Shown: positions 27,298 to 36,707 of the stretch, in pieces
How positions within the stretch are numbered: the first letter of the stretch is position 1
How the letters are laid out: each line of letters opens with the position of its first letter
From: Candidatus Zapsychrus exili
Lineage (GTDB): Bacteria; Omnitrophota; Gorgyraeia; Zapsychrales; Zapsychraceae
Length of the DNA: 50,837 nt
Reading direction: 5' to 3'
Assembly (NCBI GenBank): GCA_030765585.1
Contig: JAVCCJ010000113.1
Coordinates: 1 to 50,837 of the forward strand
Translations under genes and position numbers: made by a program
Notes under the pieces: model-generated
The model's database searches: none
Told to the model about the DNA's origin: nothing
Seen by the model: only the letters and a program-made list of their open reading frames with translations

Positions 27298-28041
27298 ATG
27301 AAAAAAGAACTAAAAATATCTTTAGTTGTTATATTCCTTACTTTTAATGCCTGTGCTTTATATGCGCAAGATTCACTCATAGAAAGAATTTTAAGTGTTC
27401 GCGAATCAATTGTACATATAAAAGCTATACAAACAAATATATACAAAAACCCTCAAGCTAGTGCTGCTATCAATCCTAAGACGGGAAAGATCGTTGTTTC
27501 TCAAAGAGCAAGACGCGCATATTCACAAAAAAAAGGTGCTGGGATAATCCTTAACAATGAAGGCTTAATTGTTACCAACCTTCACACCATAAGAGGAGCT
27601 GAAAAAATAACTGTAGAATTCTTTAATGAAAAAGTTTTAAGTGCCAAAGTAGTTAAGCTTATGTCTAAGCACGACCTAGCCCTTCTTAAAGTAGAAGCAG
27701 ACTTTAATTTAAAACCTATCAAATTTTACGATTCAAACAATATTAAACTAAAAGACAAAGTGATACACATAAGCAGCTCTGAAATATTAAATAACACTAT
27801 TTCATCTGGAATAATTAGAGGCTTAGGTACTAGCACTATAAAGAATAGTAAACCTGCTGTTGAGCTTATAAAAATAAGTATAAATATGTATAAGGGAGAC
27901 AGTGGTGGACCAATATTAAATGAAGATGGCCAACTTATAGGCATAATAGTGGCAAAGCAGAGAAAGAAGCAAAGAGTGAGTTTTGCTATACCTTCAAACA
28001 AGATAAAAAAATTATATCTTCATTTCATAAAAGAGCTATAA
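27298..28041 (+). CDS. Exported trypsin-like serine protease (HtrA-like, without PDZ)
   Basis: 247 aa. A signal peptide at about residues 1-23 (ending ALYAQ) predicts a periplasmic enzyme. The catalytic triad is visible: His in VTNLHTI (~99), Asp in HDLALLK (~123) and Ser in GDSGGP (~201). Normal HtrA proteins carry one or two PDZ domains after the protease; here the chain ends right after the protease fold, so it is a minimal S1 peptidase. The gene stops 28 bases before the STT3-like gene, and the two are probably co-transcribed, which suggests work on exported proteins. Confidence 0.85.
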   Translation: MKKELKISLVVIFLTFNACALYAQDSLIERILSVRESIVHIKAIQTNIYKNPQASAAINPKTGKIVVSQRARRAYSQKKGAGIILNNEGLIVTNLHTIRGAEKITVEFFNEKVLSAKVVKLMSKHDLALLKVEADFNLKPIKFYDSNNIKLKDKVIHISSSEILNNTISSGIIRGLGTSTIKNSKPAVELIKISINMYKGDSGGPILNEDGQLIGIIVAKQRKKQRVSFAIPSNKIKKLYLHFIKEL

Positions 28042-28069
28042 TTAATTATTAAAAAATAATTCTACAAAA

Positions 28070-30583
28070 ATGCTTAAATTAAAAAATTCTAACTTTGCTC
28101 AATATACACTCATAGCGCTTATTGCTCTAAGCATAGGACTATATTTTAGACTCTACCCTCTTTTATCTTTTACCTCTTCAGACTCTTCAGAGAAAGCAAC
28201 AGTTTTAATATTATCTCGCATAAATAAAATAGCAAAGTCACAAATAAATCGCGCCCATCCAAATTTTTCTGAGCCTCAAAAACAATTGCTAACCAAAAAA
28301 CTATTTAATGAATTGGTTAAAAAAGAATCACCTAGGCTAAAAGAAACTATAAGCAGAGTATCCAAAGAAATCGAAAAAGACAAAAAGAATAATAAAAAAA
28401 CATACCTTCTGGCATCTGATTCTTTTTATTATTATGGCTTAACAAAAAACATACTAAACAAAGGCTCTATTAGCGAAAAAACAAAAGGAAGCAAATATCT
28501 AAACAATCTTATGCTTGCGCCAAAAGGTCACTGGGAACCACTAAATTTACACCCTTACGTCGGAGCATTCGTCTACAAAATAATTAAAATATTTGATACT
28601 AATATATCTTTAATGAAAGCTTTAAGCTTTACGCCTTTACTTATCGTAATACTATCTATTATTCCGTTCTTATTTATCTGCAGTTTACTAAAAATAAAAC
28701 CTGTCATTACTTTAACAGTAAACATCTTTTTTCTTCTATCACCTATTTTCATAGAAAGAAGTGCTTTTGGATGGTATGACAACGATCCTTACAATATTCT
28801 ATTTCCGCTTATCATATTGTCCTTTTTCTTCTTAGGTATAAAAAAATCAAATAATACAAAGAATACTATTATATTTGGCTCTATAACATCAGCTGCTGTC
28901 GCACTTTATGCTTTTTTCTGGCAAGGATGGGTGTTAACATTTAGTATTATTTTTGCATCTACAATAACAATAATTATCTACAACTATTTAACTATAAAAA
29001 CAAAAAATGATACAAAGCATCTGTCCTGCTATCTTGGAGTCATCTCTCTTACTAGCTTTGTGTTTATTGGTATTTTATTTGGCACAAACGAATTCTTTGT
29101 TCTGTTTAAAGAAGGCTGGATTGCTCTTAAAAACTTTATTGAGCCACAACTATCTGCTTGGCCAGATTTATATATTAGTGTAGGCGAACTTCATAGCACA
29201 CCTATTCTATCTATTATTAAAACATCAGGAGGAAAATTTTTCTTCTATACCGCTATTCTAGGGGCAATCATATCTATTGCAGAAATAATAAAGCAGATCT
29301 TTTCTCGTCTAAAAACAGAAGATTACAATATAAAAATATCCCTGCTTATCTTCTTAATCGCTTCTTTTATAATAACCTCTGGCGCTAAAAGATTCGCCAT
29401 TCTTCTTTTAATACCTTTAAGCATATTCTTTGCCATTGCTTTAGAAAAAATATATACTGCACTTGAAAAAATAATAACAAAAAAATTTCCTGATAAAAAT
29501 AAACTAAGCATAAAAATATTTTTATCAATCATTGTCTTATCAACAATAATTGTACCAATAAAATCTACTAACAAATCAATAAGCTCACTTCTCTCAACTA
29601 TATACAATGAAACTTGGGAAAAAGCCCTACTTCAATTAAAAGAAAAAACTAGCGAAAATAGCATTATCACAGCTTGGTGGCCTCCAGGTCATTTTATAAA
29701 ATCCATAGCAGAAAGAAAAGTATCCTTTGATGGAGCTACAATCAACTTTCCTCAAAGCTATTGGATATCAAACATATTCTTAAGCCAAGATGAACGTCAA
29801 GCCGCTGGACTTATAAGAATGCTAAACAACAGCGCAAACGAATCAGTAGAGTATCTAGAAAGCCTTGGCGTACCTCTTAGCGTTTGCATTCCATTATTAA
29901 AAGAAGTAGCAAGGCTGAAAAAAGACGATGCTAGAGAAGCTCTAAAAAAAATACTAAAGAACGATGATGTCGTTGAACATATCTTAAAATTAACACATAG
30001 CAAGCCTCCCGAATCATATTGTCTTATTTATAATGAATTTGTGGAAAATAATCTTCAGCTTAAATTTATAGGAGATTGGAATTTCGGAGCAATTGAGAAA
30101 ATAAACAAAGATAAGAATCTTTTTGATAATATTCCTAAAAGAAATTCAAAAGAATACATAAATTTCTTATGGAAGCTTGCAGGTGGACCGCATAAATACA
30201 GTGGACCATTAGCTCAAATAAGTGAAATCAAAGAAGATGTATTGTTTGAGGATGGTATTAGATTAAATATTAATACAATGAATTGCACTATCTCATCTAA
30301 GAAATATGGAAAAGGAGTTCCTTTAAGTATTTTCTACGAAAAAGATGGTGAGATAATTGAGAAAAAATTTGAAAACGGAAACCTGCCCTATTCTATTACT
30401 CTAGTAGATAGCAAACCTAACAAAACTGTATTCTTAATGGATCAAGAGCTTGCAAAATCAATCCTTATGCGGCTTTTCCTCTTTAAAGGAAAAGGATTAA
30501 AATATTTTGAACCTTTTATAGAGGAAAGCGATCTAACTGGGCGTACGCAAATTTATGTTTTTAAAGTAAATTTTGATGAGTAA
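28070..30583 (+). CDS. STT3/PglB/AglB-type oligosaccharyltransferase
   Basis: 837 aa. About 11-13 membrane segments occupy residues ~12-500, followed by a soluble C-terminal domain, as in single-subunit oligosaccharyltransferases that move a lipid-linked glycan to Asn of exported proteins. The first external loop has the metal-binding Asp in SDSFYYYGLTKNI (~118), and the second acidic motif is GWYDNDPYNI (~234). The acceptor-binding WWD motif is altered: AWWPPGHF (~535) has Pro for Asp while the following family context (KSIAERKVSFDGAT, SQDERQAA) is kept. Acceptor recognition may therefore differ. The large exported proteins nearby are possible substrates. Confidence 0.82.
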   Translation: MLKLKNSNFAQYTLIALIALSIGLYFRLYPLLSFTSSDSSEKATVLILSRINKIAKSQINRAHPNFSEPQKQLLTKKLFNELVKKESPRLKETISRVSKEIEKDKKNNKKTYLLASDSFYYYGLTKNILNKGSISEKTKGSKYLNNLMLAPKGHWEPLNLHPYVGAFVYKIIKIFDTNISLMKALSFTPLLIVILSIIPFLFICSLLKIKPVITLTVNIFFLLSPIFIERSAFGWYDNDPYNILFPLIILSFFFLGIKKSNNTKNTIIFGSITSAAVALYAFFWQGWVLTFSIIFASTITIIIYNYLTIKTKNDTKHLSCYLGVISLTSFVFIGILFGTNEFFVLFKEGWIALKNFIEPQLSAWPDLYISVGELHSTPILSIIKTSGGKFFFYTAILGAIISIAEIIKQIFSRLKTEDYNIKISLLIFLIASFIITSGAKRFAILLLIPLSIFFAIALEKIYTALEKIITKKFPDKNKLSIKIFLSIIVLSTIIVPIKSTNKSISSLLSTIYNETWEKALLQLKEKTSENSIITAWWPPGHFIKSIAERKVSFDGATINFPQSYWISNIFLSQDERQAAGLIRMLNNSANESVEYLESLGVPLSVCIPLLKEVARLKKDDAREALKKILKNDDVVEHILKLTHSKPPESYCLIYNEFVENNLQLKFIGDWNFGAIEKINKDKNLFDNIPKRNSKEYINFLWKLAGGPHKYSGPLAQISEIKEDVLFEDGIRLNINTMNCTISSKKYGKGVPLSIFYEKDGEIIEKKFENGNLPYSITLVDSKPNKTVFLMDQELAKSILMRLFLFKGKGLKYFEPFIEESDLTGRTQIYVFKVNFDE

Positions 30584-30935
30584 TTTATAGCTGATTTTAT
30601 AGGAATGAGACTATATTTGCGTCTTTTTTGTAATTCGAATGATTACACGCAGATTATGTCACAATAGCGCAATTAAGCTTTAAGCGGGGATTCCTGTATT
30701 CGTTCCTAGACGTTGTACATCTCTACACTTCGCAGGAACAACAAAATCATTTTAGTACAAATTATCACAAAGTAATATCCACTTAATGAATAATCTCGTT
30801 TGGATAATCGTGTTGATTTAATTCGAAATTTATTTCTAAATAATTTCATATGATAATAATATTGTAGAAATACAGCATACCTCCTCTCTACCTAAAATCA
30901 TACAAATAAATACCAACGTTTTTTCCTTCCCAATA
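30584..30935. other. Non-coding AT-rich region between convergent genes
   Basis: No gene was found. It separates the STT3 gene (plus) from the glycosyltransferase remnant (minus). One imperfect repeat-like stretch (30686-30740) has short arms GTTCCT/AGGAAC. No convincing terminator with a U-run was seen. Confidence 0.4.
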
Positions 30936-32126
30936 TTAAAGACGCTTACCTGACATATCTAACATTGATAAAATTATATTTTGATACTCTTTGCTCATAG
31001 TAGAAAGAATTACCCACGTTCTATTAGACTTTAAAAAAGATACTGGCTGACCAGCTAACACAAATAATCGTTTATTCTTCTTTAACAACTGAAAAGATTT
31101 CTTGTAAAAACCAGATTTATCAAATACATTGACAGATTCACGAAATCCTATAAACTCCCTATTCCTGATCTGTATAGGTAATGGGCTAAAATCTAATGAT
31201 AAAAAACATTCCTGATCTTGTCTGCCATCTGCGCCACAATCATGCTTTGTAATCTTATTACTAAATTTCAACTGACTTATATAATACATAAAAGTAATAC
31301 GCCCACTGGCGTTAAAAAGAAATTTATCTTCAGGTCTATAATACTGACTTAAATATTCAACTATTTGCCTATCTTGATATTCCTCTAATCCTTTAAAATA
31401 ATTACCATAAGCGTTTAATAATTGAGACCATAAAAGAATTACTGCAAGAATTAAAGCGACAACATTAGACAGCTTACGATTCTTTATCCAAAATCCGCAT
31501 ATACCTTCAGCCAAAAAAACACTAAAGAAAGGAAACAAAAATAACAACACCCTACCTCGAAATGGATATTTATTAAACAAGGCAGCTAAAAATGTTAATA
31601 AAATAACAGACACCCACATAACTGTCTGTTGCCTATCTCTTGCGTAATGCCTAAAGCAACCTATTATAAATAACACAAGAGCTACAACTGGAAGGTATTT
31701 AAAACCTAATGGATTTCTTAACGCATCAATAAAAACATCTTTTGTCCAGATTATTGTATCTAGGCTAATTAAGTTAATTGGTCCAAATGCTCCTACCCAT
31801 GTTCTATTTATACCATTATTATTTACCATACCGGTTAAAAAAAGCTTATACAAAAGAACAAAACTTAAAAACGAAATCATAGACATCAACACTGTTATTC
31901 TTACTTTATGCCAATCTTTTGCTTGTATATAAAAAATAAACGTCGTCGATAAAAATCCCGCCAAAACAAAAATAGCTGAATTTGATAACCATAAAACAAA
32001 AGCACACACACATGCTTGAATTAAAATATTTTTTATGCTAAATTTCTGCTTGCGCAAATAATCAAAGAAAATAATCAATAATACAGTAACAAGTAAATCA
32101 GAAGAATATTGTTTTACTTCTGCCAA
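30936..32126 (-). CDS. GT39/ArnT-like membrane glycosyltransferase, C-terminal fragment
   Basis: 396 aa from the first ATG after two in-frame TGA codons. It has about seven or eight membrane segments (for example DLLVTVLLIIFFDYL, SAIFVLAGFLSTTFIFYI, VLLFLFPFFSVFLAEGI), then a soluble C-terminal part. The N-terminal piece, with the family's acidic loop, lies upstream in the same frame. Intact enzymes of this fold transfer sugars from polyprenyl-phosphate donors on the outer face of the membrane. On its own this fragment lacks the catalytic loop, so it is probably not functional unless the stops are read through. Confidence 0.6.
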   Translation of the reverse strand: MAEVKQYSSDLLVTVLLIIFFDYLRKQKFSIKNILIQACVCAFVLWLSNSAIFVLAGFLSTTFIFYIQAKDWHKVRITVLMSMISFLSFVLLYKLFLTGMVNNNGINRTWVGAFGPINLISLDTIIWTKDVFIDALRNPLGFKYLPVVALVLFIIGCFRHYARDRQQTVMWVSVILLTFLAALFNKYPFRGRVLLFLFPFFSVFLAEGICGFWIKNRKLSNVVALILAVILLWSQLLNAYGNYFKGLEEYQDRQIVEYLSQYYRPEDKFLFNASGRITFMYYISQLKFSNKITKHDCGADGRQDQECFLSLDFSPLPIQIRNREFIGFRESVNVFDKSGFYKKSFQLLKKNKRLFVLAGQPVSFLKSNRTWVILSTMSKEYQNIILSMLDMSGKRL

Positions 32127-32573
32127 ATAATATATTATTGATTCTGCAATAGAAAAAATAGCTAAAGCTATTAAACCAATTCAATTTCCTAGATTATTCT
32201 TTAAATAATATGCAAACAATACCAAAACCATTAATGATGATATCAAAAGAAACAAACGAAGCATATATTCGCAATTGCCTCCAAGTTGCACAAAAAATTT
32301 CTGAACAAACATAAAAATCAATGGTCATTTAGCAAATTCTGTAAAGATCTCAACATTATTGACAATATCAGAAAAGGAGCGATGAACAATACTTATAGCT
32401 ATATGACTTTCATCTAACCAGAGAGAACGATTTCCAAAATAGTGCCTTAACCTTAATAGAGAACCTAATAAAACAAAGAATGCAAAACCAATATCATAAA
32501 TATTAAAATTTATAAAATATTGTATTATTTTTTTAACTAAGTCGGATAATCTGTTTAATTTTTTTAACAACAT
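32127..32573 (-). pseudogene. GT39/ArnT-like glycosyltransferase, 5' part with two in-frame TGA codons
   Basis: The frame from ATG 32573 is the same as that of the C-terminal fragment (32573 to 30936 is 546 codons). It starts with a membrane segment and the catalytic-loop motif RSLWLDESHIAI typical of PMT_2/GT39 enzymes. It meets TGA at 32325-32327 (EFAK-stop-PLIFMF) and TGA at 32181-32183 (NLGN-stop-IGLIAL). Both fit a Trp codon changed to TGA, and no frameshift is present. The full gene would be ~545 aa. Confidence 0.75.
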
Positions 32574-32583
32574 ATATCTTTTG

Positions 32584-33462
32584 TTAGTATCCTACCGAAT
32601 CAAATGAATGCTTAGAGCCTTCTGTTCTAAGCTCTAATATTCTATCTTTCGGAGACATAGTATTATTATTTTCTAAAACTCTTAAAGTATCTTCCTGAGT
32701 ATTAAACAAATTACTTTTCATATAAAACTTTGCTGCGGATACTGCGCTTTCTTGCGCCTCTTCTTTTAAATATTCTTCACCATTAGAACTATCATTAATG
32801 ATGTCTGCTAAACTTTTTCTTTGAGAAGAGCTATTTTTACCTAACCGCACCATTGCCTCAAGTTGAAAAGCAAAACTCTCCTCTTTAATTTCTCTTAACG
32901 ATGTAATAACTTCAAGTACCATCGCTATCCTTCCTCCCATATAATAAGAAAGCCCTAAGCCAAAATAAGCATACGGCAATTTCAATTTATTAGCAATTTC
33001 TTTAAAATACGAGACAGCAACATCTGGCTTATCTTTTCCTATAAGATAAATCCATCCCAAAGTAAGATATCCAGTTATATAATTTGGATCAAGCTCTAAC
33101 GTTTTAAGTCCATACTCTTCTGCTTTAACAAAATTTCCTAAAGAATAATAGAACTTAGCTAAATTATCATTAACCGGTGCGTATTTCGAATCTGCTTCTA
33201 TGGCTTTCTGATATATACCTATAACCTCGTCGTTACTTGCTCCCAACTCTTTCTTGCATAATGCTATGTAATTATATGCAGCAGCTAATTGAGGATATAA
33301 ATCAATGGCTTCTTGAAAACAGTCTACTGCTTCTTTGTATTCTTTTTGTTTATACAAAGAAAGTCCTTTTTCAAAAGCTTCTCTTATTGGGTTAACCTGT
33401 GCAAAAGAATCAAACTCTAAAAACATAACAAATAATAAAATTATAATAAAATATTTTTTCAT
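32584..33462 (-). CDS. Exported TPR-repeat protein
   Basis: 292 aa. Signal peptide at about residues 1-21 (ending SFAQ). At least four tetratricopeptide repeats cover residues ~25-190 (KGLSLYKQKEYKEAVDCF, LGNFVKAEEYGLKTLELDP, YLTLGWIYL, YAYFGLGLSYYMGGR). The rest is helical with a polar tail. TPR proteins scaffold protein assemblies; in secretion and pilus systems they can act as pilotins or assembly factors. It is the last intact gene of the long minus-strand run that includes the Gsp/Pil genes, 55 bases after PilO/GspM, so a role in that machine is plausible but inferred. Confidence 0.65.
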   Translation of the reverse strand: MKKYFIIILLFVMFLEFDSFAQVNPIREAFEKGLSLYKQKEYKEAVDCFQEAIDLYPQLAAAYNYIALCKKELGASNDEVIGIYQKAIEADSKYAPVNDNLAKFYYSLGNFVKAEEYGLKTLELDPNYITGYLTLGWIYLIGKDKPDVAVSYFKEIANKLKLPYAYFGLGLSYYMGGRIAMVLEVITSLREIKEESFAFQLEAMVRLGKNSSSQRKSLADIINDSSNGEEYLKEEAQESAVSAAKFYMKSNLFNTQEDTLRVLENNNTMSPKDRILELRTEGSKHSFDSVGY

Positions 33463-33517
33463 TTTTTATATAAATAGAAAGGTTAAAACAAGAAAAATGT
33501 AAAAAAATTTACCGCGT

Positions 33518-34090
33518 TTAAGGAGTAGAACTAGTGTTGGACATACCATGACCTATTATTAATTTAACAATAGTCATTGAGACATTTACTTCATCAGGAA
33601 ACCCTCGTTTTTCAGTCATATTAAACTTTACCACCTTAAGCATTTCTGATGTAGAGTTAATAGCATGCATAAAAGATATTATATTCTCCAAGTTGCCAGA
33701 ACAATCTAACTCTGCATAATATTCAATATATCTTTTTCGAGCCTCTGTTTTTGTGGGGTTGCTTCTTGCTAAATTTATATTTAAATTTGTTGCAAGCTTT
33801 TCAACAGTACTTAAAAAATCTGCACTAATTACATCTTCGTCTTCTATTTCATCTATAAAATAACTATCAAACACTTCATTTTCTTTTATAATCTTATCCT
33901 TATATTGCAAGAATCTAGCATCTCTCTGAATTACAGATTTTTGAGTCTCAACTTCTTTTTTAATATCATTCAGCTTGTCTAATACTGGACCCAAAAAAAG
34001 CCTATCTAATAAAGCTAAAGAAACTAATACAATAGCTATATAAAATATTTTCTTTTCTTTTTCTGAAAGTTTAGCAATGTATTGCTTCAA
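33518..34090 (-). CDS. PilO/GspM-like inner-membrane platform protein
   Basis: 190 aa. A single membrane segment (~residues 15-32) is followed by a coiled coil (~35-75) and a ferredoxin-like periplasmic domain, which is the PilO/GspM layout. The gene starts 3 bases after the PilM-PilN-like gene. In type II secretion and type IV pili this protein pairs with GspL/PilN and links the cytoplasmic ATPase ring to the periplasm. Sequence identity is weak; the call leans on topology and position. Confidence 0.65.
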   Translation of the reverse strand: MKQYIAKLSEKEKKIFYIAIVLVSLALLDRLFLGPVLDKLNDIKKEVETQKSVIQRDARFLQYKDKIIKENEVFDSYFIDEIEDEDVISADFLSTVEKLATNLNINLARSNPTKTEARKRYIEYYAELDCSGNLENIISFMHAINSTSEMLKVVKFNMTEKRGFPDEVNVSMTIVKLIIGHGMSNTSSTP

Positions 34091-34093
34091 CTA

Positions 34094-35575
34094 TTATTCC
34101 TCCTGTATTAAAGGCTTTTCAACCTCTTCTTCAAATGCAGACTCCAGCTTTAACTCAATCTCAAAAGCATGTGTATCTTTATTTCTATCTTTTTTAGCTG
34201 TCATAGATTTAATATCTGCGCTCTTAAACAACTCTGATTCTTTTAATGTTGTTCCTAAATTAAAAACTAACGATGCTATATCTGATATTCCCTGAATATT
34301 AATAACTCCATCTTCATTCATAGAAATATTCGTTAAATACATTTCATTTGGAACGTTTAGATAGAGCTCATTAACAACATCTAAACCTATCATTCTACTT
34401 GCAAGATAGCTTTTAATTATTCTAGTTTCTAAAGATCTTTGCTCTAGAGCCATAACTTCTTGACGATTTGCACGAAGTTCATCTTTAATCTTATTTAAAA
34501 ATGAATTCTGAAAATAAATCTTAAGCCCAAGAACACATGCTATTAAAATTAAAACAACAAACCCTAGCGTAGCAGTTTTAAAAGCTTCCTTACCTTGCTC
34601 TTCTATTGTTTTCTGAAATTGAACCTCTTCAGGCATCAAATCTATATTTACTTCTTCTGCCTCAACAGAAGAAACAACCAAGTCCAAGAATGAATTATTT
34701 CCAAAATCTACTCCTAAACGCTTTAAGGCCCCTTGCGTTGCCTTAATATTGTCAACATATGATATAGCCTCAACTTCCCAATTTAATTTCTCTTTCAACA
34801 TATCTTTTAGTCCATCAAATTCATCTTGCATATTTGCCAAAATATATTTTGATGGTACTTGCTCTATATCTTCGTTCTTATAAGACTCTAATGTCTTTTT
34901 TAATTCTTCTATTAATTTGCTTTCATAATCTAAGTCTTCTTTTAACAATTGATTTTTTCCTACTGGTATACTTCGCGACGCTATTGCTAAACCACGAAAA
35001 GCAATAACAAAATTTGTTGAGTCTGCTCCAACATCAATAATACCAACAGATAAAGATTTATTTTCTAAATCAAGAGCTTTAGAATAAAAAGACGCTATTG
35101 CCTCTGAAGGAAAAATAACTTTATTTATTTTAAGACCAACTTTATCGAGAACCTCTAGCTGCTTCTTAAGAATATTCTTATTAACAATGATAAGCAAAAC
35201 TTTTGTATAATTAGTTTTGTATACTCCTATGTTAATGAAATCGACTTCTATCTCTTCTCTAGAAAAAGGTGTATGTCTACCAGCTTGAAGATTTACAATA
35301 GATTTAATTTCTTCAGGCTCGATAGAAGGAATTTCAATATTTTTAGTAGTCACCACACTAGGATCTATAACACAATATACGTTGGCTGATTTCACAGGAA
35401 ATCCTTTTAAAGTTACATTGATGATTTTAGGCAAACTTACTTCATCAACACCTTTAATATCCTGTGCTATTGCATTTATAATTTTTGCAGAAGAACCTAT
35501 ACCTTTAACGTGAGACACTTTAAGCGTATCTTCGCTTAAAGTTATAGATATACTGTCATTGCTTTTTCTTACCAT
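34094..35575 (-). CDS. PilM-PilN fusion (GspL-like) platform protein
   Basis: 493 aa. Residues ~1-310 are an actin-like PilM/GspL cytoplasmic domain: PSIEPEEIKSIVNLQAG, then IIDVGADSTNFVI (phosphate-loop-like) and SIPVGKNQL. A linker with DLMPEE (the PilN N-terminal NLLP-like peptide) leads to one membrane segment (~345-365), a short coiled coil and a PilN-type periplasmic ferredoxin-like fold. It thus merges PilM and PilN, as GspL does. It would recruit the GspE ATPase to the membrane. Start at ATG 35575; the PilO-like gene follows directly. Confidence 0.78.
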   Translation of the reverse strand: MVRKSNDSISITLSEDTLKVSHVKGIGSSAKIINAIAQDIKGVDEVSLPKIINVTLKGFPVKSANVYCVIDPSVVTTKNIEIPSIEPEEIKSIVNLQAGRHTPFSREEIEVDFINIGVYKTNYTKVLLIIVNKNILKKQLEVLDKVGLKINKVIFPSEAIASFYSKALDLENKSLSVGIIDVGADSTNFVIAFRGLAIASRSIPVGKNQLLKEDLDYESKLIEELKKTLESYKNEDIEQVPSKYILANMQDEFDGLKDMLKEKLNWEVEAISYVDNIKATQGALKRLGVDFGNNSFLDLVVSSVEAEEVNIDLMPEEVQFQKTIEEQGKEAFKTATLGFVVLILIACVLGLKIYFQNSFLNKIKDELRANRQEVMALEQRSLETRIIKSYLASRMIGLDVVNELYLNVPNEMYLTNISMNEDGVINIQGISDIASLVFNLGTTLKESELFKSADIKSMTAKKDRNKDTHAFEIELKLESAFEEEVEKPLIQEE

Positions 35576-35666
35576 CGCTAAACGCTACTCCTTTTAATAA
35601 TATAATTTTACAATAATATTATTATAATTTAAATTATTAATTTATATAAATAAAAATTCATTTTTT

Positions 35667-36704
35667 TTACCGCTCCCTATAATACTCAAACTTATTTTCT
35701 TTTACGCTATAAACACACTTTGCAAGTAAATTTTGCTTACCGCTGCCTAATTCTCCCTTACTTTTTATAAGATAAAAATAAGAATTCGTTGTTAGAAGCC
35801 CTGCAGTATTAACTGAATCAATTTGTTTTGCCTCTGATTCTTTAAGCTCAACAAATTGAGTAATTTCACTAGCTATATCATGTGTTTTATAAAAAACATA
35901 ATCATCTTCCGTCGCCTCTTGCCTGTCCAAACCACGCCTTACAATAAATATCTTATTTACAACGCTTTCGTCAATGCCAAGTGACAACAAAACTTGATGA
36001 GAAGCTGTATTTATATTTACCGCCCCATCACCATATATGGTAATAAACGGTTCTATTTTATCAAATATCTCCTTGGTCATTCCCTGTACTAACAATAACT
36101 CATCAATTATCTCAAACTCAGCATTCTTAATTCTATAAGGATACTTTAAACTATCATAATAATAATCACTATAAAATCCTTCCAATTGCGTAGACCCAAA
36201 TTCTCTCCAAGAAATAATTGCCTCGGTCAAATCAATAGAATCTTGTTTATTTAATAAGTTAAGACTATATACAAGTCTTCTTAATATATCTCTTGATACT
36301 GTATTTATATTTATTTTGCTTTCCTCGTCAACAATTCCATATCGTATATATGAATTTAGAAAAGTATCATCGAAATAAGAATACTCAACATTACAAAGCC
36401 CATCATTTAATTTTATATCTTTAAACTTTTCAGGATTATTATGTCTATAGAATTTACTATAAGAAGAATAAATTTGCTTACTTCTCATTAAATCTTGTCT
36501 TAATATTGCAACAGCTTTTTTTATTCCAGCTTCTGCTGTAAAACGCAACTTACTTCTATCTTCTATTCTGTGCAACAAAGTAACTCTTTGTCGCACTTTA
36601 AGTCCTATATGTACCGCAAATATAGTCAAAAAGGACAACGTCCATAATGCGACTATTAAAACCGATCCAATTTTATTATTTTTATAAACAATATGTTTCT
36701 TCAT
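35667..36704 (-). CDS. gspK: GspK-type minor pseudopilin
   Basis: 345 aa, the expected size for GspK. The N-terminal hydrophobic segment KIGSVLIVALWTLSFL is the GspK type, lacking the usual Glu at +5. Further on are VDEESKININTVSRDIL and VNINTASHQVLLSLGID, the helix-hairpin-helix-like repeats characteristic of the family. GspK caps the pseudopilus tip with GspI and GspJ. The gene starts 3 bases after the TGA stop of GspJ and is in the same frame, which shows that TGA is a stop here. Confidence 0.85.
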   Translation of the reverse strand: MKKHIVYKNNKIGSVLIVALWTLSFLTIFAVHIGLKVRQRVTLLHRIEDRSKLRFTAEAGIKKAVAILRQDLMRSKQIYSSYSKFYRHNNPEKFKDIKLNDGLCNVEYSYFDDTFLNSYIRYGIVDEESKININTVSRDILRRLVYSLNLLNKQDSIDLTEAIISWREFGSTQLEGFYSDYYYDSLKYPYRIKNAEFEIIDELLLVQGMTKEIFDKIEPFITIYGDGAVNINTASHQVLLSLGIDESVVNKIFIVRRGLDRQEATEDDYVFYKTHDIASEITQFVELKESEAKQIDSVNTAGLLTTNSYFYLIKSKGELGSGKQNLLAKCVYSVKENKFEYYRER

Positions 36705-36707
36705 ATA

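Noticed and set aside
30604-30632. Rho-independent terminator after the STT3 gene
   Set aside because: A T-run is present but the stem would be only four pairs with a nine-base loop.
32181-32327. Genome-wide recoding of TGA as tryptophan
   Set aside because: gspJ ends in TGA with gspK starting in the same frame two codons later, and paralog 4 ends naturally at a TGA after its terminal module; TGG is used throughout for Trp.
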